Source: an uncultured Clostridia bacterium (lineage in GTDB: Bacteria > Bacillota > Clostridia > Oscillospirales > Acutalibacteraceae). Taken from it: a stretch of DNA of 64,000 nt. Made by a program: the position numbers and the translations under genes. Within the stretch, counting starts at the first letter, position 1, and the number at the start of each line of letters is the position of its first letter. The DNA is taken from assembly GCA_937884975.1 (NCBI GenBank), contig CAKZZS010000087.1:11551-75550 (forward strand), in the 5' to 3' direction. The notes under the pieces are model-generated. The model had not been told where the DNA came from and searched no databases. It saw only the letters and a list, made by a program, of their open reading frames with translations. Of this stretch, positions 1 to 8,074 are shown piece after piece.

Positions 1-1
1 G

Positions 2-643
2 CAGGTGATTGCCCGTGACAGAGAGGACAGTGAAATCCACTGCCTTTTCAATGAAGCGCAGGAAATACTCGGGCGAACTATAGGCTGGGACGGTCAGGCA
101 AGGCTTCTTATGGTTCACGATTATTACGGGCTTCCCGTTGACGTCATTCTTATAATGCTTTCTTTTCTTAAAGGCGTCGGTAAATCCTCCTCTGCGGATA
201 TCACCAATACCGCAAAAATCTGGGCGGAAAACGACATTGTGACCCATGAGGCGGCAAACAGATATATTGACAGTTATAATTCGTCAAACGAGGTTTATCA
301 GCAGCTTAAAAAGCAATTCGGATTAGGTCACGAAAGACCGTCCTCAAAACAGGCAAAGCTCATTTCCGACTGGCTTGAAGCAGGCATTTCCCAAGCACTC
401 ATTATTAAGGCGTATGATGAGATGGTTGAGCACACACAAAAGCCCAGCTTTGCGTATGTAAATAAAATATTGCTCGGTTGGAAGGAAAAGGGATATAAAA
501 CAACCGACGACGTTGAACAAGCGCAGAAAGAAAAGAATAAGACAAGTGAAAAAAAGAGTAAAAAACCGACCTACGATATAGAACAGGTTAAGAAAAGGAA
601 TAAAAGCAAAAGACTTAAATACGAAAAGAAGGTGAAGGACTGA
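2..643 (+). CDS. DnaD domain protein, 5' truncated by window edge
   Basis: Primosome-type DnaD/DnaB-like protein, which in Firmicutes helps load the replicative helicase at origins or stalled forks. The reading frame is open to the window start, so the N-terminal winged-helix part is missing. What remains holds two copies of the DnaD C-terminal-like fold (roughly residues 1-90 and 105-165). The second ends in the characteristic Y-x3-I-x3-W type motif (FAYVNKILLGWKEKGY). A lysine-rich tail follows. The stop codon overlaps the start of the downstream DnaC-like loader by one base (TGATG), so the two are translationally coupled, as expected for partners in helicase loading. Family assignment is confident; the true start lies outside the window. 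Confidence 0.85.
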   Translation, partial: QVIARDREDSEIHCLFNEAQEILGRTIGWDGQARLLMVHDYYGLPVDVILIMLSFLKGVGKSSSADITNTAKIWAENDIVTHEAANRYIDSYNSSNEVYQQLKKQFGLGHERPSSKQAKLISDWLEAGISQALIIKAYDEMVEHTQKPSFAYVNKILLGWKEKGYKTTDDVEQAQKEKNKTSEKKSKKPTYDIEQVKKRNKSKRLKYEKKVKD

Positions 644-1611
644 TGGCATACGGTATAAGAACGCTTGAAAAGGCGAGAGCCATCCTTGAACAACGGCGCA
701 ACGCCGCCGAACAGCTGGCTTCCGCGCGGCACAGGGAGGTTATAAAAAAATGCCCTGAAATCGGCGTTGTTGAAAATGAAATTGCGTCTGCCGGTCTTGA
801 TATAATCAAGTCTCTCGGAATGAACAGCGAGCAAGCAAAAAAGTATATTGACCTTCTTGCCCAAAAGAATATCGCCTCGCAGGAAAAGAAAGCTGCTCTC
901 CTTAAAGAAAACGGCTTTGAAAAAGACTATCTTGAAATACCCTTTACCTGTAAAAAATGCGAGGACACCGGCTTTTATGAGGGAAAATTCTGTTCGTGTC
1001 ATCTTAAAATACTTGAACAGATTACGTCTGACGAGCTTTCAAAATCCTCAAGGCTCAACCTTTCTTCCTTTGACACCTTTTCGCTCGATTATTACACCGA
1101 TCCCGAGGAAAGGGAATTGATGAGGGATGTTTTTGAATTCTGTAAGGATTATGCGGACGATTTTTCGACCGAGTCCGACAGCCTCTATTTTCACGGCGGA
1201 GTAGGGCTTGGTAAAACCCATCTTTCGCTTGCCATTGCAAACGAGGCGATTAAAAAGGGTTATACGGTTGTTTATAATTCCGCCCAGAATCTGCTTTCAA
1301 AAATTGAGCGCGAAAAGTTCGGCAGAAGTAACGAACCCGAGGGAACAACGGAGGAAATACTCTTTGACTGCGATTTGCTGATTATTGACGACCTCGGCGT
1401 TGAGTTTTCAACCTCGTTTACCGTCACCGCTATCTACAACGTTATAAACACCAGACTTTGCGAGGGTAAGCCGACCATAATCAGCTCAAATCTTGATTTC
1501 AATGAAATTGAAAAAAGATATGAGCAGCGCCTGACCTCAAGAATAATGGGAAGCTACCGCGAAATCGAATTTTACGGCGAGGATATAAGACAGAAAAAAG
1601 CGGAGGAATAA
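643..1611 (+). CDS. DnaC/DnaI-like AAA+ helicase loader
   Basis: ATP-binding replication protein of the DnaC/DnaI/IstB class, 322 aa. Seen directly: a Cys cluster (CKKC at 103-106, CSCH at 117-120) that resembles the zinc-binding N-terminal region of DnaI-type loaders; Walker A GGVGLGKT at 185-192; Walker B LLIIDDLG at 245-252; and an SRIMG-type arginine-finger segment near the end. Known of the family: these proteins load the replicative helicase onto DNA together with DnaD/DnaB. The upstream neighbour is a DnaD protein overlapping by one base, which favours a helicase-loader role over a transposon IstB role. No transposase is nearby. Confidence 0.9.
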   Translation: MAYGIRTLEKARAILEQRRNAAEQLASARHREVIKKCPEIGVVENEIASAGLDIIKSLGMNSEQAKKYIDLLAQKNIASQEKKAALLKENGFEKDYLEIPFTCKKCEDTGFYEGKFCSCHLKILEQITSDELSKSSRLNLSSFDTFSLDYYTDPEERELMRDVFEFCKDYADDFSTESDSLYFHGGVGLGKTHLSLAIANEAIKKGYTVVYNSAQNLLSKIEREKFGRSNEPEGTTEEILFDCDLLIIDDLGVEFSTSFTVTAIYNVINTRLCEGKPTIISSNLDFNEIEKRYEQRLTSRIMGSYREIEFYGEDIRQKKAEE

Positions 1612-1622
1612 CCTTAATTTTT

Positions 1623-1655
1623 CAGCGTATGCGTTAAAACGTATACGCTGTTTTT
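1623..1655 (+). terminator. Rho-independent terminator after dnaC-like gene
   Basis: CAGCGTATGCG and CGTATACGCTG form an 11-bp stem with one G-U pair and a TTAAAA loop, followed by TTTTT. It sits 11 bases after the loader's stop codon. Confidence 0.85.
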
Positions 1656-1747
1656 GCGCGTAAAACGGCGTCTATTGTGAAAACTGTTCAAAATATCGGT
1701 TCGGGAAATAAATTATTAGTTGAATAAAGAAAAAATTAAAAAATCAA

Positions 1748-1776
1748 TGGAAATATTGATTTGTTTCTGTTATAAT
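1748..1776 (+). promoter_or_regulatory. SigA-type promoter of ppdK
   Basis: Extended -10 TGTTATAAT (TATAAT at 1771-1776), with a weak -35 TGGAAA at 1748-1753 and a 17-nt spacer. It lies about 70 nt before the ppdK start. Confidence 0.6.
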
Positions 1777-1845
1777 GATTAGTGGTTCAGTTTTGGTTTT
1801 TACAAAACTGCAAAAGACGTTAATATTTTTTTGGAGGTTATAAAA

Positions 1846-4476
1846 ATGAGCCACAAGTACGTTTATTTGTTCTCAGAAGGCAACGCTAATATGCGTGAGC
1901 TCCTCGGCGGTAAGGGTGCAAACCTTGCAGAGATGACCAATATCGGTCTTCCCGTTCCGCAGGGCTTCACTATCAGCACAGAGGCTTGCACAAGATACTA
2001 TGATGACGGCAGAAAAATTGCTGACGACATTATGGAGCAGATTGATGAGCATATCATCAAGATGGAAGAAATCACAGGCAAAAAGTTCGGCGATAAGGAG
2101 AATCCGCTTCTCGTATCCGTCCGTTCAGGCGCTCGCGCTTCAATGCCCGGTATGATGGACACCATCCTCAACCTCGGTCTTAATGAGGACGTTGTTGCAG
2201 TTATGGCTGAAAAGTCAAACAACCCCCGTTGGGCTTGGGACTGCTACAGAAGATTTATCCAGATGTATTCCGACGTTGTTATGGAAGTCGGCAAGAAGTA
2301 TTTTGAACAGCTTATCGACCAGATGAAAGACGCTCGCGGCGTTAAGCAGGACGTTGAGCTTACGGCTGATGACCTTAAAGAGCTTGCTTCCCAGTTTAAG
2401 GCTGAGTACAAGTCAAAGATAGGTAAGGATTTCCCGACTGATCCCAAGGAGCAGCTCAAGGGCGCTATCGAGGCAGTTTTCCGTTCATGGGATAACCCGA
2501 GAGCTAACGTTTACCGCCGTGATAACGATATCCCGTATTCATGGGGTACTGCTGTAAACGTACAGATGATGGCATTCGGTAATATGGGTGATGACTGCGG
2601 TACAGGCGTTGCATTTACCCGTGACCCTGCTACAGGCGAAAAGAAGCTTATGGGCGAGTTCCTCACAAACGCACAGGGCGAGGACGTTGTTGCAGGCGTT
2701 CGTACTCCCATGCCGATAGCTGAAATGGCTGACAAATTCCCCCAGGCTTATTCAGATTTCATCAGAGTTTGCGATATTCTTGAAAAGCATTATCACGATA
2801 TGCAGGATATGGAATTCACCGTTGAAAAGGGCAAGCTCTATATGCTTCAGTGCCGTAACGGTAAGAGAACGGCTCCTGCAGCTCTTCAGATAGCCTGCGA
2901 CCTCGTTGACGAAGGCATGAAGACTGAGGAAGAAGCAGTTCTTATGATAGATCCCAGAAACCTTGATACTCTTCTTCATCCGCAGTTCGATGCTAAAGCA
3001 CTTAAGGCTGCTACTCCCATGGGCAAGGGCCTCGGCGCTTCACCCGGCGCAGCTTGCGGTAAGATCGTTTTCACTGCTGACGATGCAGCGGAGTGGAACG
3101 AAAGAGGCGAAAAGGTTGTTCTTGTTCGTCTTGAGACTTCACCCGAGGATATTACGGGTATGAAGGCTTCACAGGGTATCCTCACGGTTCGCGGCGGTAT
3201 GACTTCTCACGCTGCAGTTGTTGCGCGCGGTATGGGTACTTGCTGCGTATCCGGTTGTGGCGATATCAAGATGGATGAAGAAAACAAGAAGTTTGACCTC
3301 GGCGGCAAGACATTCCACGAGGGCGACTATATTTCAATTGACGGCTCAACAGGTAACATCTATGACGGTATTATTCCTACAGTTGAGGCTTCCGTAACAG
3401 GTAACTTCGGCAGAGTTATGGCTTGGGCTGATAAGTACAGAACACTTAAGGTTCGTACAAATGCAGACACACCGGCAGACGCTAAAAAGGCCCGTGAGCT
3501 CGGCGCAGAGGGTATCGGTCTTTGCCGTACGGAGCACATGTTCTTCGAGCCTGAAAGAATCGGCGCTTTCCGTGAGATGATTTGCGCTGAAACAGTTGAA
3601 GAGAGAGAAGCTGCTCTTGAGAAGATTCTTCCCTATCAGCAGGGCGATTTTGAAAAGCTCTATGAAGCTCTTGAAGGCTGCCCGGTAACAATTCGTTTCC
3701 TTGATCCGCCTCTCCATGAGTTTGTTCCCACTGAAGAAGCTGACATCAAGGCTCTTGCAGACGCACAGGGCAAGACAGTTGAATATATCAAGCAGGTTAT
3801 CGCTGACCTCCACGAGTTCAACCCCATGATGGGTCACCGCGGCTGCCGTCTTACGGTAACTTATCCCGAAATCGCGAAGATGCAGACAAAGGCTGTTATC
3901 CGCGCTGCTATCAACGTAAAGAAGGCTCATCCCGACTGGGCAATTGTTCCCGAGATTATGATTCCTCTCGTAGGCGAGGTTAAAGAGCTTAAGTACGTTA
4001 AGGATGTTGTTGTTGCAACTGCTGACGCTGAAATCGCTTCTGCCGGCAGCGACCTTAAGTATGAGGTCGGCACAATGATCGAGATTCCGAGAGCTGCTCT
4101 TACAGCTGACGAAATCGCGAAGGAAGCTGAGTTCTTCTGCTTCGGTACTAACGACCTTACACAGATGACTTACGGCTTCAGCCGTGACGACGCAGGTAAG
4201 TTCCTTGGCGCTTACTATGACAAGAAGATCTTTGAAAACGATCCGTTTGCAAAGCTTGACCAGACAGGCGTTGGCAAGCTTATGGAAATGGCAGTTGAAA
4301 TGGGCAAGAAGGTTCGTCCCGAAATGCACTGCGGTATCTGCGGTGAGCACGGCGGCGACCCCGTATCCGTTGAGTTTTGCCACAAGATCGGTCTTGACTA
4401 TGTTTCCTGCTCGCCGTTCCGCGTACCGATCGCACGTCTCGCAGCAGCACAGGCAGCTATCAAGGACGAGAAATAA
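1846..4476 (+). CDS. ppdK: Pyruvate, phosphate dikinase
   Basis: Interconverts pyruvate + ATP + Pi and PEP + AMP + PPi in the cytosol. In anaerobic Clostridia it links PEP and pyruvate pools in glycolysis and gluconeogenesis. 876 aa is the normal family length. Order of parts: N-terminal ATP-grasp nucleotide domain (GGKGANLAEM near the start; SVRSGARASMPGMMDT), the swivelling phosphohistidine domain (GGMTSHAAVVARGMG, catalytic His around residue 450), and the C-terminal PEP/pyruvate TIM barrel (GLCRTEHMFF; catalytic Cys in MHCGICGEHGG). The ATG at 1846 is chosen because GGAGG at 1833-1837 sits 8 bases upstream; a TTG further up is inside the ribosome binding site. Codon use is strongly biased, suggesting high expression. 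Monocistronic between a promoter and a strong terminator. Confidence 0.98.
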   Translation: MSHKYVYLFSEGNANMRELLGGKGANLAEMTNIGLPVPQGFTISTEACTRYYDDGRKIADDIMEQIDEHIIKMEEITGKKFGDKENPLLVSVRSGARASMPGMMDTILNLGLNEDVVAVMAEKSNNPRWAWDCYRRFIQMYSDVVMEVGKKYFEQLIDQMKDARGVKQDVELTADDLKELASQFKAEYKSKIGKDFPTDPKEQLKGAIEAVFRSWDNPRANVYRRDNDIPYSWGTAVNVQMMAFGNMGDDCGTGVAFTRDPATGEKKLMGEFLTNAQGEDVVAGVRTPMPIAEMADKFPQAYSDFIRVCDILEKHYHDMQDMEFTVEKGKLYMLQCRNGKRTAPAALQIACDLVDEGMKTEEEAVLMIDPRNLDTLLHPQFDAKALKAATPMGKGLGASPGAACGKIVFTADDAAEWNERGEKVVLVRLETSPEDITGMKASQGILTVRGGMTSHAAVVARGMGTCCVSGCGDIKMDEENKKFDLGGKTFHEGDYISIDGSTGNIYDGIIPTVEASVTGNFGRVMAWADKYRTLKVRTNADTPADAKKARELGAEGIGLCRTEHMFFEPERIGAFREMICAETVEEREAALEKILPYQQGDFEKLYEALEGCPVTIRFLDPPLHEFVPTEEADIKALADAQGKTVEYIKQVIADLHEFNPMMGHRGCRLTVTYPEIAKMQTKAVIRAAINVKKAHPDWAIVPEIMIPLVGEVKELKYVKDVVVATADAEIASAGSDLKYEVGTMIEIPRAALTADEIAKEAEFFCFGTNDLTQMTYGFSRDDAGKFLGAYYDKKIFENDPFAKLDQTGVGKLMEMAVEMGKKVRPEMHCGICGEHGGDPVSVEFCHKIGLDYVSCSPFRVPIARLAAAQAAIKDEK

Positions 4477-4495
4477 TTTAATAACAAAAGAATTG

Positions 4496-4522
4496 AGGCT
4501 TCCCGAAAGGGAAGCCTTTTTT
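4496..4522 (+). terminator. Terminator of ppdK
   Basis: AGGCTTCCC-GAAA-GGGAAGCCT: a perfect 9-bp stem with a GNRA loop, followed by a run of T. Confidence 0.95.
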
Positions 4523-4588
4523 GTAAAAGTATTTATGTATTCTATAATTTTGTTATCCTCGTATAGGAATAACTAATGCTCTGTTTAA

Positions 4589-4660
4589 GTCGATGATATC
4601 ACCATCACCGAATTCTTTGATACGGACATATTTAAAAATCTTGAACAGAAAATAGAATAA
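4589..4660 (+). pseudogene. Remnant: C-terminal end of an HTH regulator-like gene
   Basis: A 23-codon open stretch ending in TAA (ending ..EFFDTDIFKNLEQKIE). Its phrasing, I-x-EFFDT-x-x-F-x-NLEQ, resembles the last residues of short XRE-family repressors. A stop codon lies directly upstream in the same frame and no start or helix-turn-helix remains, so at most it is a decayed tail. It is followed at once by a terminator hairpin, which supports it being the 3' end of a former gene. Low confidence. Confidence 0.3.
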
Positions 4661-4661
4661 G

Positions 4662-4684
4662 GGACTGCATAGCAGTCCTTTTTT
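4662..4684 (+). terminator. Terminator after decayed gene
   Basis: GGACTGC-ATA-GCAGTCC followed by TTTTTT. Perfect 7-bp stem. It has no intact gene to serve on the plus strand. The rest of 4523-4855 shows no gene I can support. Confidence 0.75.
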
Positions 4685-4855
4685 CTTTTTACGGATTTGC
4701 CTTTATAAAACCTATACCTGCAGTAACCAGCGACATATCTGTTTGCTATTCGGGGAATGTTGTGATACAACAAATTCGACAAATTTGGATTTATAGAGAT
4801 GACATAACAAAGGCAAGGAATGAAATCATTCCTTGCCTTTAAAAATATGCATTGA

Positions 4856-5404
4856 TTATTTAATTGATTTGCCGAGCTCGTATGCTTCTGATACTTCCTG
4901 TTTATCCTTCGTATCACCGGGTTGGGTTACATGTCCGCAAAGGATTTTGCCAAGGCTTTTCCAGCCAATGTGTTTTTCCAAATGGTCATACCAGTGCTCG
5001 CTTTCCTCAAAGCCTGCGCCCTCGGCAGCCATAATCAAAACGCTTGCCTTTTTCGGATTGCGATAGTTTTCGTCACATTCGGCAATCGCAAACAAACGGT
5101 CAAACGCATTTTTCAAAAAGCCTGAAATAAACCAGTAGTAAAGCGGAGACGCCAGCACTACAACGTCAGCCTCTTTGTAAAGCGGATAGATTTTTTCCAT
5201 ATCGTCACGCTGACTGCACGGGTGGTCAGCGTCCTTGCCGCCTCTCCAACAGCCGATACAGCCGTTGATTTTCATTTGCGCTAAATGAAATTCGGTTACC
5301 TTGTTTCCCGCTTCCTGGGCGCCCTTTTTGAAGGCTGCAGTTAATGCAGAGGTGTTGCCGTTTTTTCTCGGACTTCCGTTTAATATGATAATATTCTTCG
5401 CCAT
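4856..5404 (-). CDS. Flavodoxin-fold NADPH-dependent FMN reductase family protein
   Basis: Soluble flavoprotein of the NADPH-dependent FMN reductase / iron-sulfur flavoprotein-like group, 182 aa. The N-terminus (IIILNGSPRKNGNTSALT) is the FMN phosphate-binding loop. The INGCIGCWRGGKDADHPC segment has cysteines at positions seen in this family, but without the full four-Cys cluster of true iron-sulfur flavoproteins. ASPLYYWFISGFLKNAFDR is the second flavin-contact block. Last gene of a three-gene minus-strand operon (NTF2-like, nitroreductase, this) that diverges from an HxlR regulator. The likely role is two-electron reduction of quinones or nitro compounds; the substrate cannot be read from sequence. 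Confidence 0.9.
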   Translation of the reverse strand: MAKNIIILNGSPRKNGNTSALTAAFKKGAQEAGNKVTEFHLAQMKINGCIGCWRGGKDADHPCSQRDDMEKIYPLYKEADVVVLASPLYYWFISGFLKNAFDRLFAIAECDENYRNPKKASVLIMAAEGAGFEESEHWYDHLEKHIGWKSLGKILCGHVTQPGDTKDKQEVSEAYELGKSIK

Positions 5405-5422
5405 AATGCTATTTCTCCTTTA

Positions 5423-5941
5423 TTAAAGCTCCATAGTAAAATCTTCAATTTTTCTGAAAACATTGTGCCAAGGCGCATAGGGTACGTTGTCGTCTGACGC
5501 ATAACCAACGGGCAAAAGGCATATCGGCTTGATATAATGAGGCAAGTCAAAAGCCTTTGCCACAGCGTTTACCTCAAACAGCCTTACCCATACAGAGCCT
5601 ATTCCAAGCTCCCACGCTTCGAGCATCATATGCGTGCAGACAATACTGCAATCCATTTCGCCGCAGCTATAACCGGGTTCCGTCTGGCTTTTCCAGGTGC
5701 GCCTTTCGTCGCTGCAAATAAGGAACACTAATGGCGCGCCGTAGATACAACGGCATAAGCCGTTAATCTTTGCCAAAGCCGCGTCGCTTTTGAGCACATA
5801 AATCATCTGCGGCTGATAATTGACCGCTGTGGGTGCCAACTGCGCCGCCTTCAGAATCAGGTCAATTTTTTCCTGTTCAATCGGCTTATCTGAAAAGGAG
5901 CGAACAGAATATCTTTGAGAAGCAAGCTCCATAAAGTCCAT
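5423..5941 (-). CDS. Nitroreductase family protein
   Basis: FMN-dependent nitroreductase-fold oxidoreductase, 172 aa. The N-terminus RYSVRSFSDKPIEQEKI is the FMN phosphate-contacting motif of the family, APTAVNYQPQ is the second flavin contact, and GIGSVWVRLF lies in the last conserved block. Reading frames are closely spaced with the flavodoxin gene downstream (18 nt) and the NTF2-like gene upstream (17 nt), so all three should be co-transcribed. The pairing of a nitroreductase with a divergent HxlR regulator mirrors YodB-controlled genes in Bacillus subtilis; a role in electrophile/quinone detoxification is an inference. Confidence 0.93.
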   Translation of the reverse strand: MDFMELASQRYSVRSFSDKPIEQEKIDLILKAAQLAPTAVNYQPQMIYVLKSDAALAKINGLCRCIYGAPLVFLICSDERRTWKSQTEPGYSCGEMDCSIVCTHMMLEAWELGIGSVWVRLFEVNAVAKAFDLPHYIKPICLLPVGYASDDNVPYAPWHNVFRKIEDFTMEL

Positions 5942-5958
5942 AGTGCTTCCTCCAACGA

Positions 5959-6327
5959 TTATTGATACTGGTGGAATACTTTAGCAATGATTTTCCACTC
6001 GCCGTCCTCTTTGATAAGACTGTGAAAATCGGTAAAGGAAAGACCGTGCCAATCCTCTAAGGTTACACGGGCAACTGCTGCTGTTCCCTCAATGCTTAAT
6101 ACATCAACTCTTGCCTTTGTATCAGGGGCTGGACCGAAGGCATCTACTGCACCGTAGAGCGCTTCAATAGAGCCGTTGTAGTATTCGCCGTTCAGATAGC
6201 CGTACATTAAAGCGTTTTCGGTAAATGCGCTCTTCATAATATCGCTCTTGCCTTCCTTGCAGGAATCAGTGTACTTCTTAACGGTTTCAAGCACTGCCTC
6301 ATAATCGGATACTTTAATTTTTTCCAT
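5959..6327 (-). CDS. NTF2-like (SnoaL/lumazine-binding type) protein
   Basis: 122-aa NTF2-fold protein: an N-terminal helix pair (VLETVKKYTDSCKEGKSDIM), then strands ending in DFHSLIKEDGEWKIIAKVFHQY, which is the usual C-terminal signature of nuclear transport factor 2-like / putative lumazine-binding enzymes. No catalytic residues can be assigned. First gene of the operon that reads divergently from the HxlR regulator, behind a good minus-strand promoter. Confidence 0.85.
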   Translation of the reverse strand: MEKIKVSDYEAVLETVKKYTDSCKEGKSDIMKSAFTENALMYGYLNGEYYNGSIEALYGAVDAFGPAPDTKARVDVLSIEGTAAVARVTLEDWHGLSFTDFHSLIKEDGEWKIIAKVFHQYQ

Positions 6328-6384
6328 AGTAATAACTCCTTAATAATAAATTGCTAATTGACATTTCTGCCGTTTGCAAATATA

Positions 6385-6412
6385 ATTATAGCAGAAGTTA
6401 TATAAATCGCAA
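6385..6412 (-). promoter_or_regulatory. Promoter of the nitroreductase operon
   Basis: On the minus strand TTGCGA (6412-6407), a 16-nt spacer, then TATAAT (6390-6385). It lies 60-80 nt before the NTF2-like start and close to the candidate HxlR operator. Confidence 0.65.
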
Positions 6413-6432
6413 GAACGCACTTTTTTGTGATA

Positions 6433-6447
6433 TACTATCAAAAAGTA
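6433..6447. promoter_or_regulatory. YodB-like HxlR operator (TACT-N7-AGTA)
   Basis: TACT-ATCAAAA-AGTA is a 4+4 dyad (6+6 if the outer TA on each side is counted) between the divergent HxlR gene and the reductase operon. It matches the TACT-N7-AGTA form that I recall for B. subtilis YodB/CatR boxes. It lies just upstream of the HxlR ribosome binding site, so autorepression is likely. Confidence 0.55.
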
Positions 6448-6465
6448 TAGTTAGGAGGATTTCCC

Positions 6466-6813
6466 TTGAATGTTGAAAAGATAAAAACCTACAACTGCCC
6501 CGTGGAAGCGGCGATGGACGTTATCGGCGGAAAGTATAAAGCAATCATAGTATATGAATTGATTGGCAAAACCTTAAGGTATAACGAAATACAGAAGCTC
6601 GTACCGCAGGCAACGCCGAGAATGCTCAGCAAGCAATTAAAAGAGCTTGAGGCAGACGGCGTGATTAATCGTGTGTTATACCCTGTTGTTCCGCCAAGAA
6701 CGGAGTATTCCCTTACGGAACTCGGCAATACGATTGTGCCGATTGTAGAAGCCCTGTGCAGTTGGGGTGAATCCTATTTCAAGCTTGCAGGCGTACCAAA
6801 TCCTTGTGATTAG
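6466..6813 (+). CDS. HxlR-family winged-helix regulator
   Basis: 115-aa MarR-like DNA-binding protein. Typical blocks: NCPVEAAMDVIGGKYKAIIVYEL, RYNEIQKLVPQATPRMLSKQLKELEADGVI (recognition helix), and YPVVPPRTEYSLTELG (wing). Cys11 is in the position of the N-terminal redox-sensing Cys of YodB-type proteins, so oxidant or quinone sensing is plausible. The start is TTG at 6466 behind TAGGAGGA. It diverges from a flavodoxin/nitroreductase/NTF2 operon, its probable target. The TACT-N7-AGTA dyad upstream supports this assignment. Confidence 0.93.
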   Translation: MNVEKIKTYNCPVEAAMDVIGGKYKAIIVYELIGKTLRYNEIQKLVPQATPRMLSKQLKELEADGVINRVLYPVVPPRTEYSLTELGNTIVPIVEALCSWGESYFKLAGVPNPCD

Positions 6814-6885
6814 CTTTTAGGTATACGCAACAGTGATTAAATATATTTATTGAAACAGACAAACCGGGATTTACGGAGGTTGCGC

Positions 6886-7287
6886 ATGGAAATCAAAGAA
6901 TATAAAGAATATAGAGAAGATGAAATCCTGCGGCTGTATACAGAAGTAGGTTGGACGGCATATACAGATAATATGGCAGTTCTTCGGCAGGGATATGAAC
7001 ATTCATTATTAGTATTGTCAGCATATGAAAATAATGAATTGCTTGGAATAATAAGGGTAGTTGGCGATGGCTCTACTATTGTGCTTATCCAGGACATCCT
7101 TGTTTTTCCCGAAAAGCAACGGCAAGGCGTTGGAACTGCTCTCATGCATGCCGTTCTTAACCGATACGCAGATGTTCGGCAAATTCAATTAGTAACTGAC
7201 AACACTCCCAAAACAGTAGCCTTTTATAAATCATTAGGATTCTCGGAGTTTTCAGAAATAGGGTGCTGTGGATTTATGAGAAGCTGA
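6886..7287 (+). CDS. GNAT family N-acetyltransferase
   Basis: 133-aa acetyl-CoA-dependent acetyltransferase. Motif A is clear: IQDILVFPEKQRQGVGTALMHAVL (the Q-x-x-G-x-G/A acetyl-CoA loop as RQGVGT). It is followed by QIQLVTDNTPKTVAFYKSLGF, typical of small GNATs. The ATG at 6886 is preceded by GGAGG at 6875-6879. Substrate unknown. It follows the HxlR gene by 72 nt with no terminator, so it may be read through from that promoter. Confidence 0.92.
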   Translation: MEIKEYKEYREDEILRLYTEVGWTAYTDNMAVLRQGYEHSLLVLSAYENNELLGIIRVVGDGSTIVLIQDILVFPEKQRQGVGTALMHAVLNRYADVRQIQLVTDNTPKTVAFYKSLGFSEFSEIGCCGFMRS

Positions 7288-7401
7288 CAAATTCCGATTT
7301 TGGTCAGTGATGTTTTGTTACAATGTGCTGATGTGAGTGAAAGTGTCGTGACTTTTGCGATACAATAAGTTAGCATAGTATTGCAAGGAGGTGCGGACAC
7401 T

Positions 7402-7890
7402 ATGTTTGGCGACAAACTGAAAAAACTACGCACAGATAATAATTTAACTCAGGAAGAACTGGCAGAAAAAATAATGGTAACAAGAACGGCTGTTTCAAAA
7501 TGGGAAACGAACAAGGGATACCCAAGCATTGACAGCTTAAAGGAATTATCGAATTTGTTCGGTATAAGCATTGATGAACTGATATCAGATGATGATATTC
7601 AAAGCAAACGATTACTGGATGAAGCAAAAAGCCGAAAATTTTATTTTAGCGCAATCGTATTTTTAGGGGTTGCTACCGTTTCAGCATTGATTTCATATTT
7701 TATGAAGCTGCCTTATCTTAAGTTCGTCAGTGCAGTAGGCGTTATAGAATATCTTGTAATGGCTTATTTTGCAAAGCCTAAATACAAGCGATTAGACGCA
7801 AGGAAGGTAATTGTGCCGTATATAATTTCACGCCTGATTATTCTTGCTGTTATAATCATTGTAATGGTATCGGCGTTTGTTAATAATTGA
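7402..7890 (+). CDS. XRE-type HTH regulator with C-terminal membrane segments
   Basis: 162-aa protein. Residues about 4-58 form a Cro/C1 helix-turn-helix (KLKKLRTDNNLTQEELAEKI, then VTRTAVSKWETNKGYPSIDS). After a short linker come hydrophobic segments (IVFLGVATVSALISYFM; FVSAVGVIEYLVMAYF; IIILAVIIIVMVSAFV), so it is probably a membrane-tethered regulator, a common Firmicutes architecture with unknown signal. The ATG at 7402 is preferred over the upstream TTG because AAGGAGGTG (7385-7393) precedes it at normal spacing. Confidence 0.9.
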   Translation: MFGDKLKKLRTDNNLTQEELAEKIMVTRTAVSKWETNKGYPSIDSLKELSNLFGISIDELISDDDIQSKRLLDEAKSRKFYFSAIVFLGVATVSALISYFMKLPYLKFVSAVGVIEYLVMAYFAKPKYKRLDARKVIVPYIISRLIILAVIIIVMVSAFVNN

Positions 7891-7929
7891 TTTGTAAAAC
7901 ATACAAGTCGGGTTTCGAATAATCAATAA

Positions 7930-7958
7930 TTGACACAAAAGAATTCTTTTTGTATAAT
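7930..7958 (+). promoter_or_regulatory. Consensus SigA promoter of the gdx leader
   Basis: TTGACA (7930-7935), a 17-nt spacer, TATAAT (7953-7958): both hexamers perfect. Transcription would start near 7965, giving a leader of about 110 nt before the exporter. Confidence 0.9.
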
Positions 7959-7978
7959 TATAAATAATTAAAAACAGG

Positions 7979-8058
7979 CGCCCGTTGCTACCGAGTAGCG
8001 GGAACAACGTCATTTCTTTACCGTTAGGTCTTAGCAGGTAAGGAAATGGCGTGTTTTA
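7979..8058 (+). ncRNA. Structured leader of gdx; candidate guanidine riboswitch
   Basis: Two elements between a perfect promoter and a Gdx-type exporter. (1) A compact hairpin at about 7981-8009 (GCTAC-CGA-GTAGC core, outer CGTT/AACG). (2) A 16-bp stem, 8007-8022 with 8037-8052 (two G-U pairs), a 14-nt loop, then GTTTTATTT, i.e. a terminator-like stem directly before the ribosome binding site. ACC in the first loop could pair with GGT in the second (a kissing interaction). Known: Gdx/SugE exporters are commonly controlled by guanidine riboswitches; a hairpin plus terminator with loop-loop contact is the published style of class IV. The class assignment is inference, since I could not align it to a covariance model. 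Confidence 0.5.
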
Positions 8059-8074
8059 TTTACGGAGGTTTCTT

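Noticed and set aside
3346..4383. 345-codon open frame on the minus strand across ppdK
   Set aside because: It is the antisense mirror of a strongly codon-biased gene; no ribosome binding site and no recognisable domain.
7979..8058. Guanidine-II (mini-ykkC) riboswitch
   Set aside because: The paired ACGR hairpin loops that define that class are absent.
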